NCBI RefSeq assembly: GCF_029265375.1
Contig: NZ_JAJUJJ010000008.1
Coordinates: 35,168-99,167 of the forward strand
Length of the DNA: 64,000 nucleotides
Reading direction: 5' to 3'
Origin: Nesterenkonia sp.
Lineage (GTDB): Bacteria; Actinomycetota; Actinomycetes; Actinomycetales; Micrococcaceae
This document shows, one piece after another, positions 8,566 through 16,262 of the stretch (positions within the stretch are counted from its first letter, which is position 1; each line of letters opens with the position of its first letter). A program made the translations under genes and the position numbers. The notes beneath the pieces were generated by a model. That model was not told the origin of the DNA and did no database searches. It was given only the letters and a program-made list of their open reading frames with translations.

Positions 8566-9260
8566 GCTGCGTCCTCGCTGCCGCGGGAGCGCAGCACTGC
8601 GCTGATACGGCGGGTGCGGCGCATGCAGGTGAACAGTGAGCCCAGCGCGATGACGCCGGCGGCCACCAGCATCACCCAGCCGCTGCTCCAGGGCAGCCAT
8701 GGTTCAGCTGCGGCGAGCAGGCAGGCGGCCATCAGCAGCCACATGCGGTGAGGTTTGGCCAGCGGGCCGTCGAAGAAGTTCCGGGTCCCCAGGGCCGCGC
8801 CGAGGGTGCGGATATAGGCGGTGAGCACCGCCAGCACCGCTGCGAGGAGCCCCAGCGGCAGGCCCACGTCCAGCCCGGCCGGCACCACCACGCCGGAGCC
8901 GGCGACTCCGGCAGCGCCGAGCAGCAGCGCATCGGCAATGCGGTCCGGCAGCTCGTTGTAGATCTCGCCGACTGGAGAGTGCATGCCCTTCTCCACCGCC
9001 AGCATGCCGTCGAGCATGTTCAGCAGCAGCCGCAGCGGGATGCACACCGCTGCGACGGCCAGCACTGCCGCGCGCACCGCCTCCTCAGTGAAGGCGGAGG
9101 CCACCAGCCCAGCAGCGCCGACGGCGGCCACGATCACTGAGCCGACCGAGACCTGGTTGGGGGTCAGCCGCGCAGCAGCCAGCAGGTCCGCGGCCCGCGC
9201 GGCCCATGCTGAGCTGCGCTGGGGGATCTGACGTCGGTCTTCTGCCGGCTGCGGCGCCAC
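8562..9260 (-). CDS. CDP-alcohol phosphatidyltransferase family protein (YnbA-like)
   Basis: 232 aa, five to six TM segments. These enzymes transfer a phospho-alcohol from a CDP-alcohol to a second alcohol. The signature DGxxAR(x8)Gxxx D xxx D is visible in LDGMLAVEKGMHSPVGEIYN followed by ELPD, but with Arg replaced by Val and the first Asp of the second half replaced by Asn. The Asn (NELPD) is shared with E. coli YnbA-type proteins; the Val is unusual to me. It is the first gene of the module with an acyltransferase and cdsA, resembling the ynbA-ynbB pairing. The alcohol substrate cannot be read from sequence. Confidence 0.85.
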   Translation of the reverse strand: MAPQPAEDRRQIPQRSSAWAARAADLLAAARLTPNQVSVGSVIVAAVGAAGLVASAFTEEAVRAAVLAVAAVCIPLRLLLNMLDGMLAVEKGMHSPVGEIYNELPDRIADALLLGAAGVAGSGVVVPAGLDVGLPLGLLAAVLAVLTAYIRTLGAALGTRNFFDGPLAKPHRMWLLMAACLLAAAEPWLPWSSGWVMLVAAGVIALGSLFTCMRRTRRISAVLRSRGSEDAA

Positions 9261-9313
9261 GATGCGGCCTCCTGTCTGGCTGCGGCCCTCCCGCTGCGTT
9301 CCGCGGCCAGTAT

Positions 9314-9889
9314 ATGGTCATTCCCATGGGACGTGTCGCTGATCACAGCGTGGCTGCCGGATGGGGTTTCGCCGAGGCCACCTTCTTCTTTGTGGTGCCG
9401 GATGTGTGGACCTCCTGGGTGGGGCTGCGCCGGCCGCGGCGCGCGCTGACGTGCTGCCTCTCAGCCCTCGGCGGGGCGATGACCGGGGGCACAGTGACCT
9501 ACCTGTGGAGCCGCCGAATGCCTGAGCGCACTACGCGCCGATGGATGGCAAAGGTGCCGGCCGTCTCGGAGCAGATGGTAGTGGAGGTGGAGGCCGAGCT
9601 GCAGCACGAGGGCCACCGCAGCCTGATGCGGGGGCCCACCCGCGGTGTGCCGTACAAGCTCTACGCCCGCGCCTCCGGACTGCAGGGCCGCTCGCTGGTG
9701 AGCTTCCTCGCCTGGAGCGTGCCCGCCCGGCTGCTGCGCTTCGCCGCGGTCACGCTGCTGGCCTCCGGTGCTGCCGCGGCAGCTCACCGCGCCGCACCCC
9801 GGCTGCCCGAGCCGGCGGTGAGCATGGTGTTCGCTGGGTGCTGGAGCGCGTTCTACCTCTGGTTCTTCCGCACACTCTCCCGGCGCTGA
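9314..9889 (+). CDS. Predicted integral membrane protein of unknown function
   Basis: About 191 aa from the ATG at 9314 (or 187 aa from the ATG at 9326). Hydrophobic stretches lie near residues 15-35, 48-65 and at the C-terminus (VSMVFAGCWSAFYLWFF). The early block WGFAEATFFFVVPDVW resembles the E-x-FF-x-x-PD pattern of YqaA/DedA-like proteins, but the rest is too diverged for a firm assignment. It is transcribed divergently from the CDP-alcohol phosphotransferase gene across a 53-bp gap, so a link to lipid metabolism is possible but unproven. Confidence 0.65.
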   Translation: MVIPMGRVADHSVAAGWGFAEATFFFVVPDVWTSWVGLRRPRRALTCCLSALGGAMTGGTVTYLWSRRMPERTTRRWMAKVPAVSEQMVVEVEAELQHEGHRSLMRGPTRGVPYKLYARASGLQGRSLVSFLAWSVPARLLRFAAVTLLASGAAAAAHRAAPRLPEPAVSMVFAGCWSAFYLWFFRTLSRR

Positions 9890-9963
9890 GCGGCGCGCGG
9901 CGACCTCACCGGCACCACCGATATAGTTGCGTGAGGCAACCATTGCCGTGGCAGACTTGGTGC

Positions 9964-12069
9964 ATGGCTGATCAGACCTTCACAGACCTTGACCACTACG
10001 TCGCCCACCCGCGCATCGCCTCGCTGGCGCTGAGCCCGGACGGCCGCCGTCTGGTGACCACCGTCCAGACGCTCAACACCGCCAAGGACGGCTATGTGAC
10101 CGCCCTGTGGGAGGTGGACCCGGAGGGCGAGCGCCCGGCGCGGCGGCTGACCCGCAGCGCCAAGGGCGAGGCCTCACCGGTGTTCTCAGCCGATGGCGAC
10201 CTCTACTTCACCTCCGCCCGGCCGGACGAGCAGGACAACGACGACGACACCGCCCTGTGGTGCCTGCCGGCCGGCGGCGGCGAGGCATATGTGGTCAACC
10301 GCCGCCCCGGCGGGGTGGAATCGGTGGCCTGCGCACGCAACGCCGACGTGGTGGCCGTGACCGCCTCTGTTCTGCCCGGTGCCCAGACCGAGCAGGAGCA
10401 CCAGCGGCTGCACTCAGCACGCAAGGATTCCTCCGTGAAGGCCATCCTGCACTCCGGCTACCCGGTCCGGTTCTGGGACCACGACCTCGGCCCGGCCCGC
10501 AGCAATCTGTTCGTGCTCGGCCAGGACCAGCCGCAGGAGGCTGAGGCGCCAGCCGCTGCTGCGCCGGCCGAGCCCGCCCGGCGCAGCCTGCGCCGGGTCA
10601 CCGAGCAGATCGGGGACCGGTTCGGCGGCGATGTGCATATCAGCCCCGACGGCAGCTTCGCACTCTTCGCGCTGCGCATCCCGGAGGCCGGGGCGGATAT
10701 GCGCTCCGCTGTGGCCCGGGTGGACCTGCGCTCCGGCCAGTGGGAGGTGCTGCTGGATGACCCAAACCTGACCCACACCCCGGGCATCATCAGCCCCGAT
10801 TCGCGCCGCGCCGTCGTCGGGATCTCCCGGCGTCCCACCCCGGAGCAGGCCATGCGCCCGGTGCTGCACCTGCTGGATTTGGACTCCGGGGAGCTCACCG
10901 CGCTGACCGAGGATGTGGACCTGTGGCTCACCCCTGCCGACTGGCTCCCCGACGGCTCAGGATTTTTGGCGCTGGCTGATGAGAACGGCCGCGGCCCCAT
11001 CTTCAGGGTGGATGTGGAGCAGCGCAGCACCACGCGGCTCACCTCCGAGGACTCCACCTATTCGGAGGTGCGGGTCTCCCCCGACGGCACAACCGCCTAC
11101 GGCGTGCGCTCCAGCTACGCATTCCCCTCCGAGCTGGCCCGGATCGATCTGGCCACCGGGGACAGCACCCGGCTGCCGAATCCGGCCGAGCGGCCCCAGC
11201 TGCCAGGCACGCTCACCGAGGTGGAGACCACCGCTGAGGACGGGGCGCGCCTCCGGGCGTGGTTGGCGCTGCCCGCAGAGGCCGCTGCCGACTCACCGGC
11301 ACCGATGCTGCTGTGGATCCACGGCGGCCCGCTGAACTCCTGGAACGCCTGGACCTGGCGCTGGAACCCGTGGCTGGCGGTGGCCAAGGGCTATGCCGTG
11401 CTGCTGCCGGACCCGGCGCTGTCCACCGGCTACGGGCAGGACTTCATCCAGCGCGGGTGGAACTCCTGGGGAGACAAGCCCTACACCGATCTGATGAGCA
11501 TCACCGATGCCGCGGTGGCCCGCGAGGACATCGACGAGACCCGCACCGCGGCGATGGGCGGATCCTTCGGCGGCTATATGGCCAACTGGGTGGCCGGACA
11601 CACCGACCGGTTCCGGGCGATCGTCACCCACGCCAGCCTCTGGGCGCTGGACCAGTTCGGCCCCACCACTGATATGTCCCCGTTCTGGCGCCGGCAGATC
11701 GATGCCGCCATGGAGGAGCAGCACTCACCGCACCGCCACGTGGAGAAGATCACCTCCCCGATGCTGGTCATCCACGGGGACAAGGACTATCGGGTGCCCA
11801 TCGGAGAGGGACTGCGGCTCTGGTATGAGCTGCTGGAGCGCTCGGGACGCCCAATGGACGACGACGGCGCCACCGACCACCGGTTCCTGTACTTCCCGGA
11901 TGAGAACCACTGGATTCTCAAGCCCCAGCACGCCAAGGTCTGGTACCAGGTGGTCTTCGCGTTCCTGGCCGAGCATGTGCTCGGACGCAGCGAGGAGCTG
12001 CCGGCAGAGCTGGGGCTGACCACCCCGCAGACCGCCGACGAGGAGTCGGCTGCAGGGTCGCCGGGCTGA
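9964..12069 (+). CDS. S9 family peptidase (prolyl oligopeptidase / acylaminoacyl-peptidase type)
   Basis: 701 aa, probably cytoplasmic. An N-terminal seven-bladed propeller region (about residues 1-430, with repeated SPDGR/SPDS elements) precedes an alpha/beta-hydrolase domain. The nucleophile Ser is in MGGSFGGYMANW, the catalytic Asp in IHGDKDYRVP and the His in DENHWIL, in family order. I use the ATG at 9964 because upstream codons in this frame fall inside the preceding gene and a TATAGT hexamer (9922-9927) lies just before. A small inverted repeat GTTGC-gtgag-GCAAC sits between. It is a single gene, convergent with acyP. Confidence 0.92.
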   Translation: MADQTFTDLDHYVAHPRIASLALSPDGRRLVTTVQTLNTAKDGYVTALWEVDPEGERPARRLTRSAKGEASPVFSADGDLYFTSARPDEQDNDDDTALWCLPAGGGEAYVVNRRPGGVESVACARNADVVAVTASVLPGAQTEQEHQRLHSARKDSSVKAILHSGYPVRFWDHDLGPARSNLFVLGQDQPQEAEAPAAAAPAEPARRSLRRVTEQIGDRFGGDVHISPDGSFALFALRIPEAGADMRSAVARVDLRSGQWEVLLDDPNLTHTPGIISPDSRRAVVGISRRPTPEQAMRPVLHLLDLDSGELTALTEDVDLWLTPADWLPDGSGFLALADENGRGPIFRVDVEQRSTTRLTSEDSTYSEVRVSPDGTTAYGVRSSYAFPSELARIDLATGDSTRLPNPAERPQLPGTLTEVETTAEDGARLRAWLALPAEAAADSPAPMLLWIHGGPLNSWNAWTWRWNPWLAVAKGYAVLLPDPALSTGYGQDFIQRGWNSWGDKPYTDLMSITDAAVAREDIDETRTAAMGGSFGGYMANWVAGHTDRFRAIVTHASLWALDQFGPTTDMSPFWRRQIDAAMEEQHSPHRHVEKITSPMLVIHGDKDYRVPIGEGLRLWYELLERSGRPMDDDGATDHRFLYFPDENHWILKPQHAKVWYQVVFAFLAEHVLGRSEELPAELGLTTPQTADEESAAGSPG

Positions 12070-12086
12070 GTGAGGGGCCGGCTGAT

Positions 12087-12410
12087 TCAGCGGCGGACCT
12101 CGAACCCGCTCTCCGGCAGGGTCTTCAGCTCCTCCTCGGTCGCCTCACGGGTCTCCACCTGGCTCACCTCCGCTTTGGAGGGGCCGGAGCGGCACCAGCT
12201 GAGCAGCGAGTCCACGGCAGGGCCGGCCCCGCCGATGAGCATCTCCACCGCGCCGTCGTCGGCATTGCGGACCCAGCCGATCAGACCCAGCTCATCGGCC
12301 TGCCGCTTGGCTGAGCGGCGGTAGTTCACCCCTTGGACGCGGCCGGTGATGCGGGCGAAGGTTCCTGAGGTGAACTCTGTGCTGAAGGTGGGGGCCGGCT
12401 CAATGCTCAT
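12087..12410 (-). CDS. acyP: Acylphosphatase
   Basis: 107 aa, a little longer than the usual ~95 aa. Hydrolyses carboxyl-phosphate bonds of acylphosphates. The signature is clear: GRVQGVNYRRSAKRQADELG, with the phosphate-binding Arg in the YR, and GWVRNADDGAVE, with the catalytic Asn. The start at ATG 12410 gives MSIEP; a TATTCT -10-like hexamer (12417-12422) sits exactly 6 nt upstream, implying a leaderless mRNA. Convergent with the peptidase gene (17-bp gap) and divergent from the metal exporter. Confidence 0.93.
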   Translation of the reverse strand: MSIEPAPTFSTEFTSGTFARITGRVQGVNYRRSAKRQADELGLIGWVRNADDGAVEMLIGGAGPAVDSLLSWCRSGPSKAEVSQVETREATEEELKTLPESGFEVRR

Positions 12411-12520
12411 AGCACCAGAATAGGAGAGCGCGGCGGCCGGCGTCAGCGCAGGCCGGCGGGCGCCGGTGATAACTCTTCTGCGCAGGCTTCTCACCTTAGG
12501 CATTCTCAACTGGGCGGGCT

Positions 12521-12526
12521 TATTGT
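12521..12526 (+). promoter_or_regulatory. -10 hexamer TATTGT of a leaderless promoter
   Basis: TATTGT lies exactly 6 nt before the CDF transporter ATG, so transcription should start at or within a base of the start codon; no Shine-Dalgarno is visible. Upstream, TTCTCA occurs twice (12488-12493 and 12503-12508), possibly an operator for this metal exporter, though the 15-bp spacing fits no pattern I recognise. The rest of the 12411-12532 gap serves the divergent acyP promoter. Confidence 0.5.
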
Positions 12527-12532
12527 GAACGC

Positions 12533-13468
12533 ATGAGCTTCGGCCACCAGCACAGCCACAGTGACCCTGCAGCGGCAGACTACGCCGGGCACCGGGATCG
12601 GCTGCTGCTGTGCTGCGCGGTGACCGCGGCAGTGGTGGCCGCCCAGGCGGTGGGCGCGTGGCTGACCGGCTCGCTGGCGCTGCTGACCGATGCGGTGCAC
12701 TCAGCGGCCGACAGCATCGGCCTGGTGGCAGCGGTCACCGCCGCCGGGCTGATGCTGCGAGCGCCCTCCTCCTCGCGCACCTGGGGGTACCGCCGTGCGG
12801 AGATCCTGGCAGGCCTGCTGCAGGCGGCGCTGCTGCTGTCCATGGGGGTCTATGCCGTGGTGGAAGGGGTGCAGCGCCTCAGCTCGCCCCAGGAGATTCC
12901 GTCGGTGCAGCTGCTGGCCTTCGCGGCCGCCGGGCTGGTGGGCAACCTGATCTCGCTGCGGATCCTGGCCGGTGTGCGGCGGGAGAACCTCAGTGTGCGC
13001 GCTGCGTTCCTGGAGGTCTTCGCCGATGCCCTGGGGTCGGCGGGGGTGATGGCGGCAGCTGTGATCATCTGGCTCACCGGCTGGCAGCAGGCCGACTCGG
13101 TGGCAGCGCTGCTGATCGCCGGTGTGATCATCCCCCGCGCCGCCGTGCTGCTGCGCGAGACCGGGCGCATCCTGCTGGAGTTCGCCCCGCGCGGGCTGGA
13201 TGTGGACCAGGTGCGGCAGCACATTCTGCAGATCGACCACGTGCAGGATGTCCATGATCTGCACGCCTCCACTGTGGCCACCGGGCTGCCTGTGCTTTCT
13301 GCCCATGTGGTGCTCGATGACGAGTGCTTCACCGACGGCTGCGCCCCGGAGAAGCTCGCCGAGCTGCGGAGCTGCGTGGCCGAGCATTTCGACGTCGCGG
13401 TGGAGCATGCGACATTCCAGCTGGAGACGGCCGCCCACGCGCGGACCGAGCGCAGCACCCACGCCTGA
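12533..13468 (+). CDS. Cation diffusion facilitator (CDF) family metal exporter
   Basis: 311 aa, six TM segments plus a cytoplasmic ferredoxin-like domain. Exports divalent metals such as Zn2+ in exchange for protons. The N-terminus carries HQHSHSD, a small His-rich metal-binding stretch. The TM2 half of the transport site is present (DAVHSAAD, HxxxD), but the TM5 half reads LEVFAD, an ExxxD in place of the HxxxD of ZitB/CzcD-type zinc exporters. Actinobacterial CDFs often show this, so metal preference is uncertain. The gene appears leaderless. Confidence 0.93.
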   Translation: MSFGHQHSHSDPAAADYAGHRDRLLLCCAVTAAVVAAQAVGAWLTGSLALLTDAVHSAADSIGLVAAVTAAGLMLRAPSSSRTWGYRRAEILAGLLQAALLLSMGVYAVVEGVQRLSSPQEIPSVQLLAFAAAGLVGNLISLRILAGVRRENLSVRAAFLEVFADALGSAGVMAAAVIIWLTGWQQADSVAALLIAGVIIPRAAVLLRETGRILLEFAPRGLDVDQVRQHILQIDHVQDVHDLHASTVATGLPVLSAHVVLDDECFTDGCAPEKLAELRSCVAEHFDVAVEHATFQLETAAHARTERSTHA

Positions 13469-13483
13469 GGTCGTTCGGGCGGG

Positions 13484-14671
13484 CTACCAGCGGGCCGCCA
13501 CAGTGCCCTCTCCGGCGGCGGCGTCGTAGGTGTAGACCTGCCTGCCGGAGACCCAGGTGGCCAGCGGACGGTTGCGGGTGTCCAGCGGATCACCGGACCA
13601 CAGCACCACATCGGCGTCCTTGTTCGGCTCCAGGGAGCCCACCCGGTCGGAGACGCCCAGGACCTCGGCCGGATGGATGGTCACCGCGCGCAGCGCCTGC
13701 TGCGGGTCCATCCCTTCACGCACTGCCAGGGCTGCCTGATGGATCAGAAAGTCGATGGGCACCACCGGATGATCGGTGATGATGGAGACCTTCACTCCGG
13801 CATTGGCCAGCAGCCCGGGCGCCCGCGGGCTCCGCTCGCGGACCTCCACCTTGGAGCGGGAGACCATCATGGGGCCGTAGAGCACCGGAATGCCGCGCTC
13901 AGCGATTCGGTCGGCCAGCTTATACGCCTCGGTTCCGTGGTCCAGGACCAGCTCGTAGCCGAACTCGTCGGCGATCCGGATAGCGGTGGCGATGTCGTCT
14001 GTCCGGTGGCAGTGCTGCCGCCAGGGGATCTCCCGGTTCAGCACCTTCGCCAGCGCCTCACTGACCAGATCGGTGCCCCGCTCCTCGGCAGGCTTGGCCG
14101 CCCATTCGCGGGCCTCGGAGAACGCTTTGCGCACCGTCAGCGCCACTCCCAGCCGGGTGCTGGGGGTCTTCTTCTGGTCTCCGTAGACCCGCTTGGGGTT
14201 CTCCCCCAGCGCCGCCTTCAGGCCGGAGGGAGACCGCAGAACCATATCGTCGACCACGGCGCCGAAGGTCTTGATCGCCACTGTGAGCCCGCCGATCGGG
14301 TTGGCCGAACCGGGGTTCACGTTCACCGTGGTGACCCCGGAGGAGACGGCGTCGTCGAATCCCAGCTCCGTGGGGTTGATGGCGTCCAGGGCGCGGGCGG
14401 CGGCGGTCACCGGATCGGTGGACTCGTTGAAGTCCGCACCGGCCCAGCCCTCCCCCTGCTCGTGGACGCCCAGATGGACATGGGCGTCGATGAGGCCGGG
14501 AAGCACCCAGCCGCCGTCGGCGTCAATGACCTCATGGGCCTCAGGGACCTGCACATCGGGACCCATCGCGGCGATGGTGCCCTCGGTGATGACCAAGGTG
14601 CCGTCGAAGGGTTCAGCGGTCACCGGAACAATATGTGCGTTCGTGATCGCGTAGTTGCGTGATGCCTCCAT
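13484..14671 (-). CDS. Metal-dependent amidohydrolase (imidazolonepropionase-like)
   Basis: 395 aa. A TIM-barrel amidohydrolase: the first metal-binding HxH is in GLIDAHVHLG, later candidate ligands are in WRQHCHRTDD and LVLDHGTEAY, and the catalytic Asp is in SIITDHPVVP. The flanking beta-sandwich (DGGWVLPGL at the N-side, DADVVLWSGDPLD at the C-side) is typical. Substrate unknown. I prefer ATG 14671 over the GTG at 14689 because TACAGT (14678-14683) lies 6 nt before the ATG, fitting a leaderless start. It is divergent from ectD and convergent with the CDF gene. Confidence 0.88.
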   Translation of the reverse strand: MEASRNYAITNAHIVPVTAEPFDGTLVITEGTIAAMGPDVQVPEAHEVIDADGGWVLPGLIDAHVHLGVHEQGEGWAGADFNESTDPVTAAARALDAINPTELGFDDAVSSGVTTVNVNPGSANPIGGLTVAIKTFGAVVDDMVLRSPSGLKAALGENPKRVYGDQKKTPSTRLGVALTVRKAFSEAREWAAKPAEERGTDLVSEALAKVLNREIPWRQHCHRTDDIATAIRIADEFGYELVLDHGTEAYKLADRIAERGIPVLYGPMMVSRSKVEVRERSPRAPGLLANAGVKVSIITDHPVVPIDFLIHQAALAVREGMDPQQALRAVTIHPAEVLGVSDRVGSLEPNKDADVVLWSGDPLDTRNRPLATWVSGRQVYTYDAAAGEGTVAARW

Positions 14672-14695
14672 ATCAGCACTGTAGTGCACAGTCGG

Positions 14696-14723
14696 TTGCA
14701 GTGAGCAACAGACCTGCTAGGGT
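14696..14723 (+). promoter_or_regulatory. Candidate promoter of ectD
   Basis: TTGCAG (14696-14701) and TAGGGT (14718-14723) are spaced 16 bp. A transcript from here would have a ~100-nt 5' leader ending in a strong AAGGAGG before ectD. The leader shows no riboswitch I recognise. Confidence 0.4.
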
Positions 14724-14832
14724 CCGTAGGTGGCGGCGCCGTTAGCTGCCATTCATCGGCAGGCGAGCGCTGCAAGCATCTTTTGGTCTGATGCACATGT
14801 ACAGAACGTCCAACGATGAAGGAGGTCAACCC

Positions 14833-15735
14833 ATGACGGCCACCGTCCACGAGGTGACGGACCTGTACCCCACCCGCCAGGGTGGTGAGCCCCGCGTGAT
14901 TCCGCGGCAGGACCCGGTTGTCCAGGGCACTGCAGAGCAGGGCCCCATGGACGCAGAGACCCTGTGCGGCTTCGACGAGAAGGGCTACCTGACCATCGAC
15001 CAGCTCATCACGGCCGATGAGCTGCAGCTGTTCCGCGATGAGCTCAAGCGCCTGGCTGAGGACCCGGAGGTCAAGGCCGATGAGCGCACTGTGGTGGAGG
15101 CCAAGTCCAATGAGGTGCGGTCAATCTTCGATATCCACAAGACCAACGAAGTCTTCCGGAAGATCGCCAACGACCCGCGGATTGTGGACCGGGCCCGCCA
15201 GATTCTAGGCTCCGACGTCTACATCCACCAGAGCCGGATCAACTACAAGCCCGGCTTTGTGGGCAAGGACTTCACCTGGCATTCGGACTTCGAGACCTGG
15301 CACGCCGAGGACGGCATGCCCACTCCGCGTGCGGTGAGCATCTCCATCTCGCTGACCGACAACTACTCGTTCAACGGTCCGCTGATGATCATGCCCGGCT
15401 CCCACAAGCACTACATCAGTGCAGTGGACAAGACCCCGGAGAACAACCACAAGCAGTCGCTGGTGATGCAGGGCGCCGGTGTGCCGGACCCTGAGACGCT
15501 CACCGAGTTCGCCGACAAGTTCGGCATCGACGTGCTGGAGGGCCCGGCCGGCGGAGCGATCATGTTCGACTCCAACTGCATGCACGCCTCCAACGGCAAT
15601 GTGACCCCCTACCCGCGCTCGAATGTGTTCATCGTCTACAACTCGGTGGAGAACACCCCGGTGGAGCCGTTTGCGGCCCCGCAGCCGCGTCCGGAGTTCC
15701 TCAGCAGCAGGGACTTCACTCCGGCCGGCAGCTGA
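14833..15735 (+). CDS. ectD: Ectoine hydroxylase (5-hydroxyectoine synthase)
   Basis: 300 aa, matching EctD length. Fe(II)/2-oxoglutarate dioxygenase converting the compatible solute ectoine to 5-hydroxyectoine in the cytosol. The EctD signature FTWHSDFETWHAEDGMP is intact; Fe ligands are His150, Asp152 and His251 (CMHASNGNVTPYPRSN). The ATG at 14833 has AAGGAGG 8 nt upstream, so the in-frame upstream ATGs are not used. ectABC are not adjacent, so ectD is separate from ectoine synthesis here, consistent with its own promoter and with osmotic or heat stress control. Confidence 0.97.
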   Translation: MTATVHEVTDLYPTRQGGEPRVIPRQDPVVQGTAEQGPMDAETLCGFDEKGYLTIDQLITADELQLFRDELKRLAEDPEVKADERTVVEAKSNEVRSIFDIHKTNEVFRKIANDPRIVDRARQILGSDVYIHQSRINYKPGFVGKDFTWHSDFETWHAEDGMPTPRAVSISISLTDNYSFNGPLMIMPGSHKHYISAVDKTPENNHKQSLVMQGAGVPDPETLTEFADKFGIDVLEGPAGGAIMFDSNCMHASNGNVTPYPRSNVFIVYNSVENTPVEPFAAPQPRPEFLSSRDFTPAGS

Positions 15736-15754
15736 CAATCTCATAGTGAATCCA

Positions 15755-15774
15755 AGGGCCCGATGACGGGCTCT
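15755..15774 (+). terminator. Hairpin downstream of ectD
   Basis: AGGGCCCG-atga-CGGGCTCT forms an 8-bp stem (one G:T) with a 4-base loop 20 nt after the ectD stop. No U-tract follows, as is common for GC-rich actinobacterial terminators. Confidence 0.45.
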
Positions 15775-15783
15775 CGGTAGGGC

Positions 15784-15841
15784 GATGGCCCCATCGTGAC
15801 GTCTCCGGCGCGGTCGGCAGGCGCAGCATGGTGGGGCCATC
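15784..15841. repeat. 10-bp perfect inverted repeat with 38-bp spacer
   Basis: GATGGCCCCA (15784-15793) is repeated inverted as TGGGGCCATC (15832-15841) in the 206-bp gap between ectD and the convergent RNHCP gene. It could form a large hairpin acting as a bidirectional terminator. Nothing else is recognisable in 15775-15941. Confidence 0.5.
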
Positions 15842-15941
15842 ACTGTGCCTGGGCGGGACTGGGCGCCGCGACCGAATGCCGCGCAGCAGGGGCCGGAGCT
15901 GCATAGGGGCTCAGGCTCGGACTGGGTCCCCTCCTGCGGGG

Positions 15942-16262
15942 CTACCGCGGGCGCTGCAGCTCGATCACCCGGTCCATGTCGTCGTCGGGAGCCAGCTTAT
16001 TGCGGTCCTGAGCTCCGCAGGCGGTGCATCGGTGCAGCAGGATGTAGCCCTTCTTTCCCGAATAGTCCACCCCCACCGGCTCCATCGGCGCGCCGCATTC
16101 GGCGGCCCGGTCGCCGGGCAGCTCGTCCACGTGCCGGGACCACAGGCAGTGCGGGCAGTGGTTGCGGTAACTGCCTGCGGTGTGCGGGGCCACGCCGGCT
16201 CCGCAGCGGGTGCAGCGGAAGCCGGCGTTCTCCACGTCCCGGCCCTGCGGCGAGTAGCTCAC
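15942..16262 (-). CDS. RNHCP domain protein (putative zinc-binding)
   Basis: 106 aa. The name-giving motif is present as YRNHCPHCLWSRHVD with PGDRAAECG after it. CxxC pairs (FRCTRCGAG, NHCPHC, HRCTACGAQ) suggest a zinc-ribbon-like fold. Family function is not established. It overlaps the rRNA methyltransferase stop codon by 4 bp (ATGA), so the two are co-translated, which hints at a role in RNA or translation. Confidence 0.88.
   Translation of the reverse strand: MSYSPQGRDVENAGFRCTRCGAGVAPHTAGSYRNHCPHCLWSRHVDELPGDRAAECGAPMEPVGVDYSGKKGYILLHRCTACGAQDRNKLAPDDDMDRVIELQRPR

Noticed and set aside
12488..12508. Another operator of the island's response regulator upstream of the CDF gene
   Set aside because: TTCTCA occurs twice but 15 bp apart, without the ATGAGA partner or the 11-bp period, so it does not fit the shared element.
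12862..13611. Minus-strand open frames over the CDF gene
   Set aside because: Low-complexity His/Gln-rich translation opposite a clear CDF transporter; antisense shadow.
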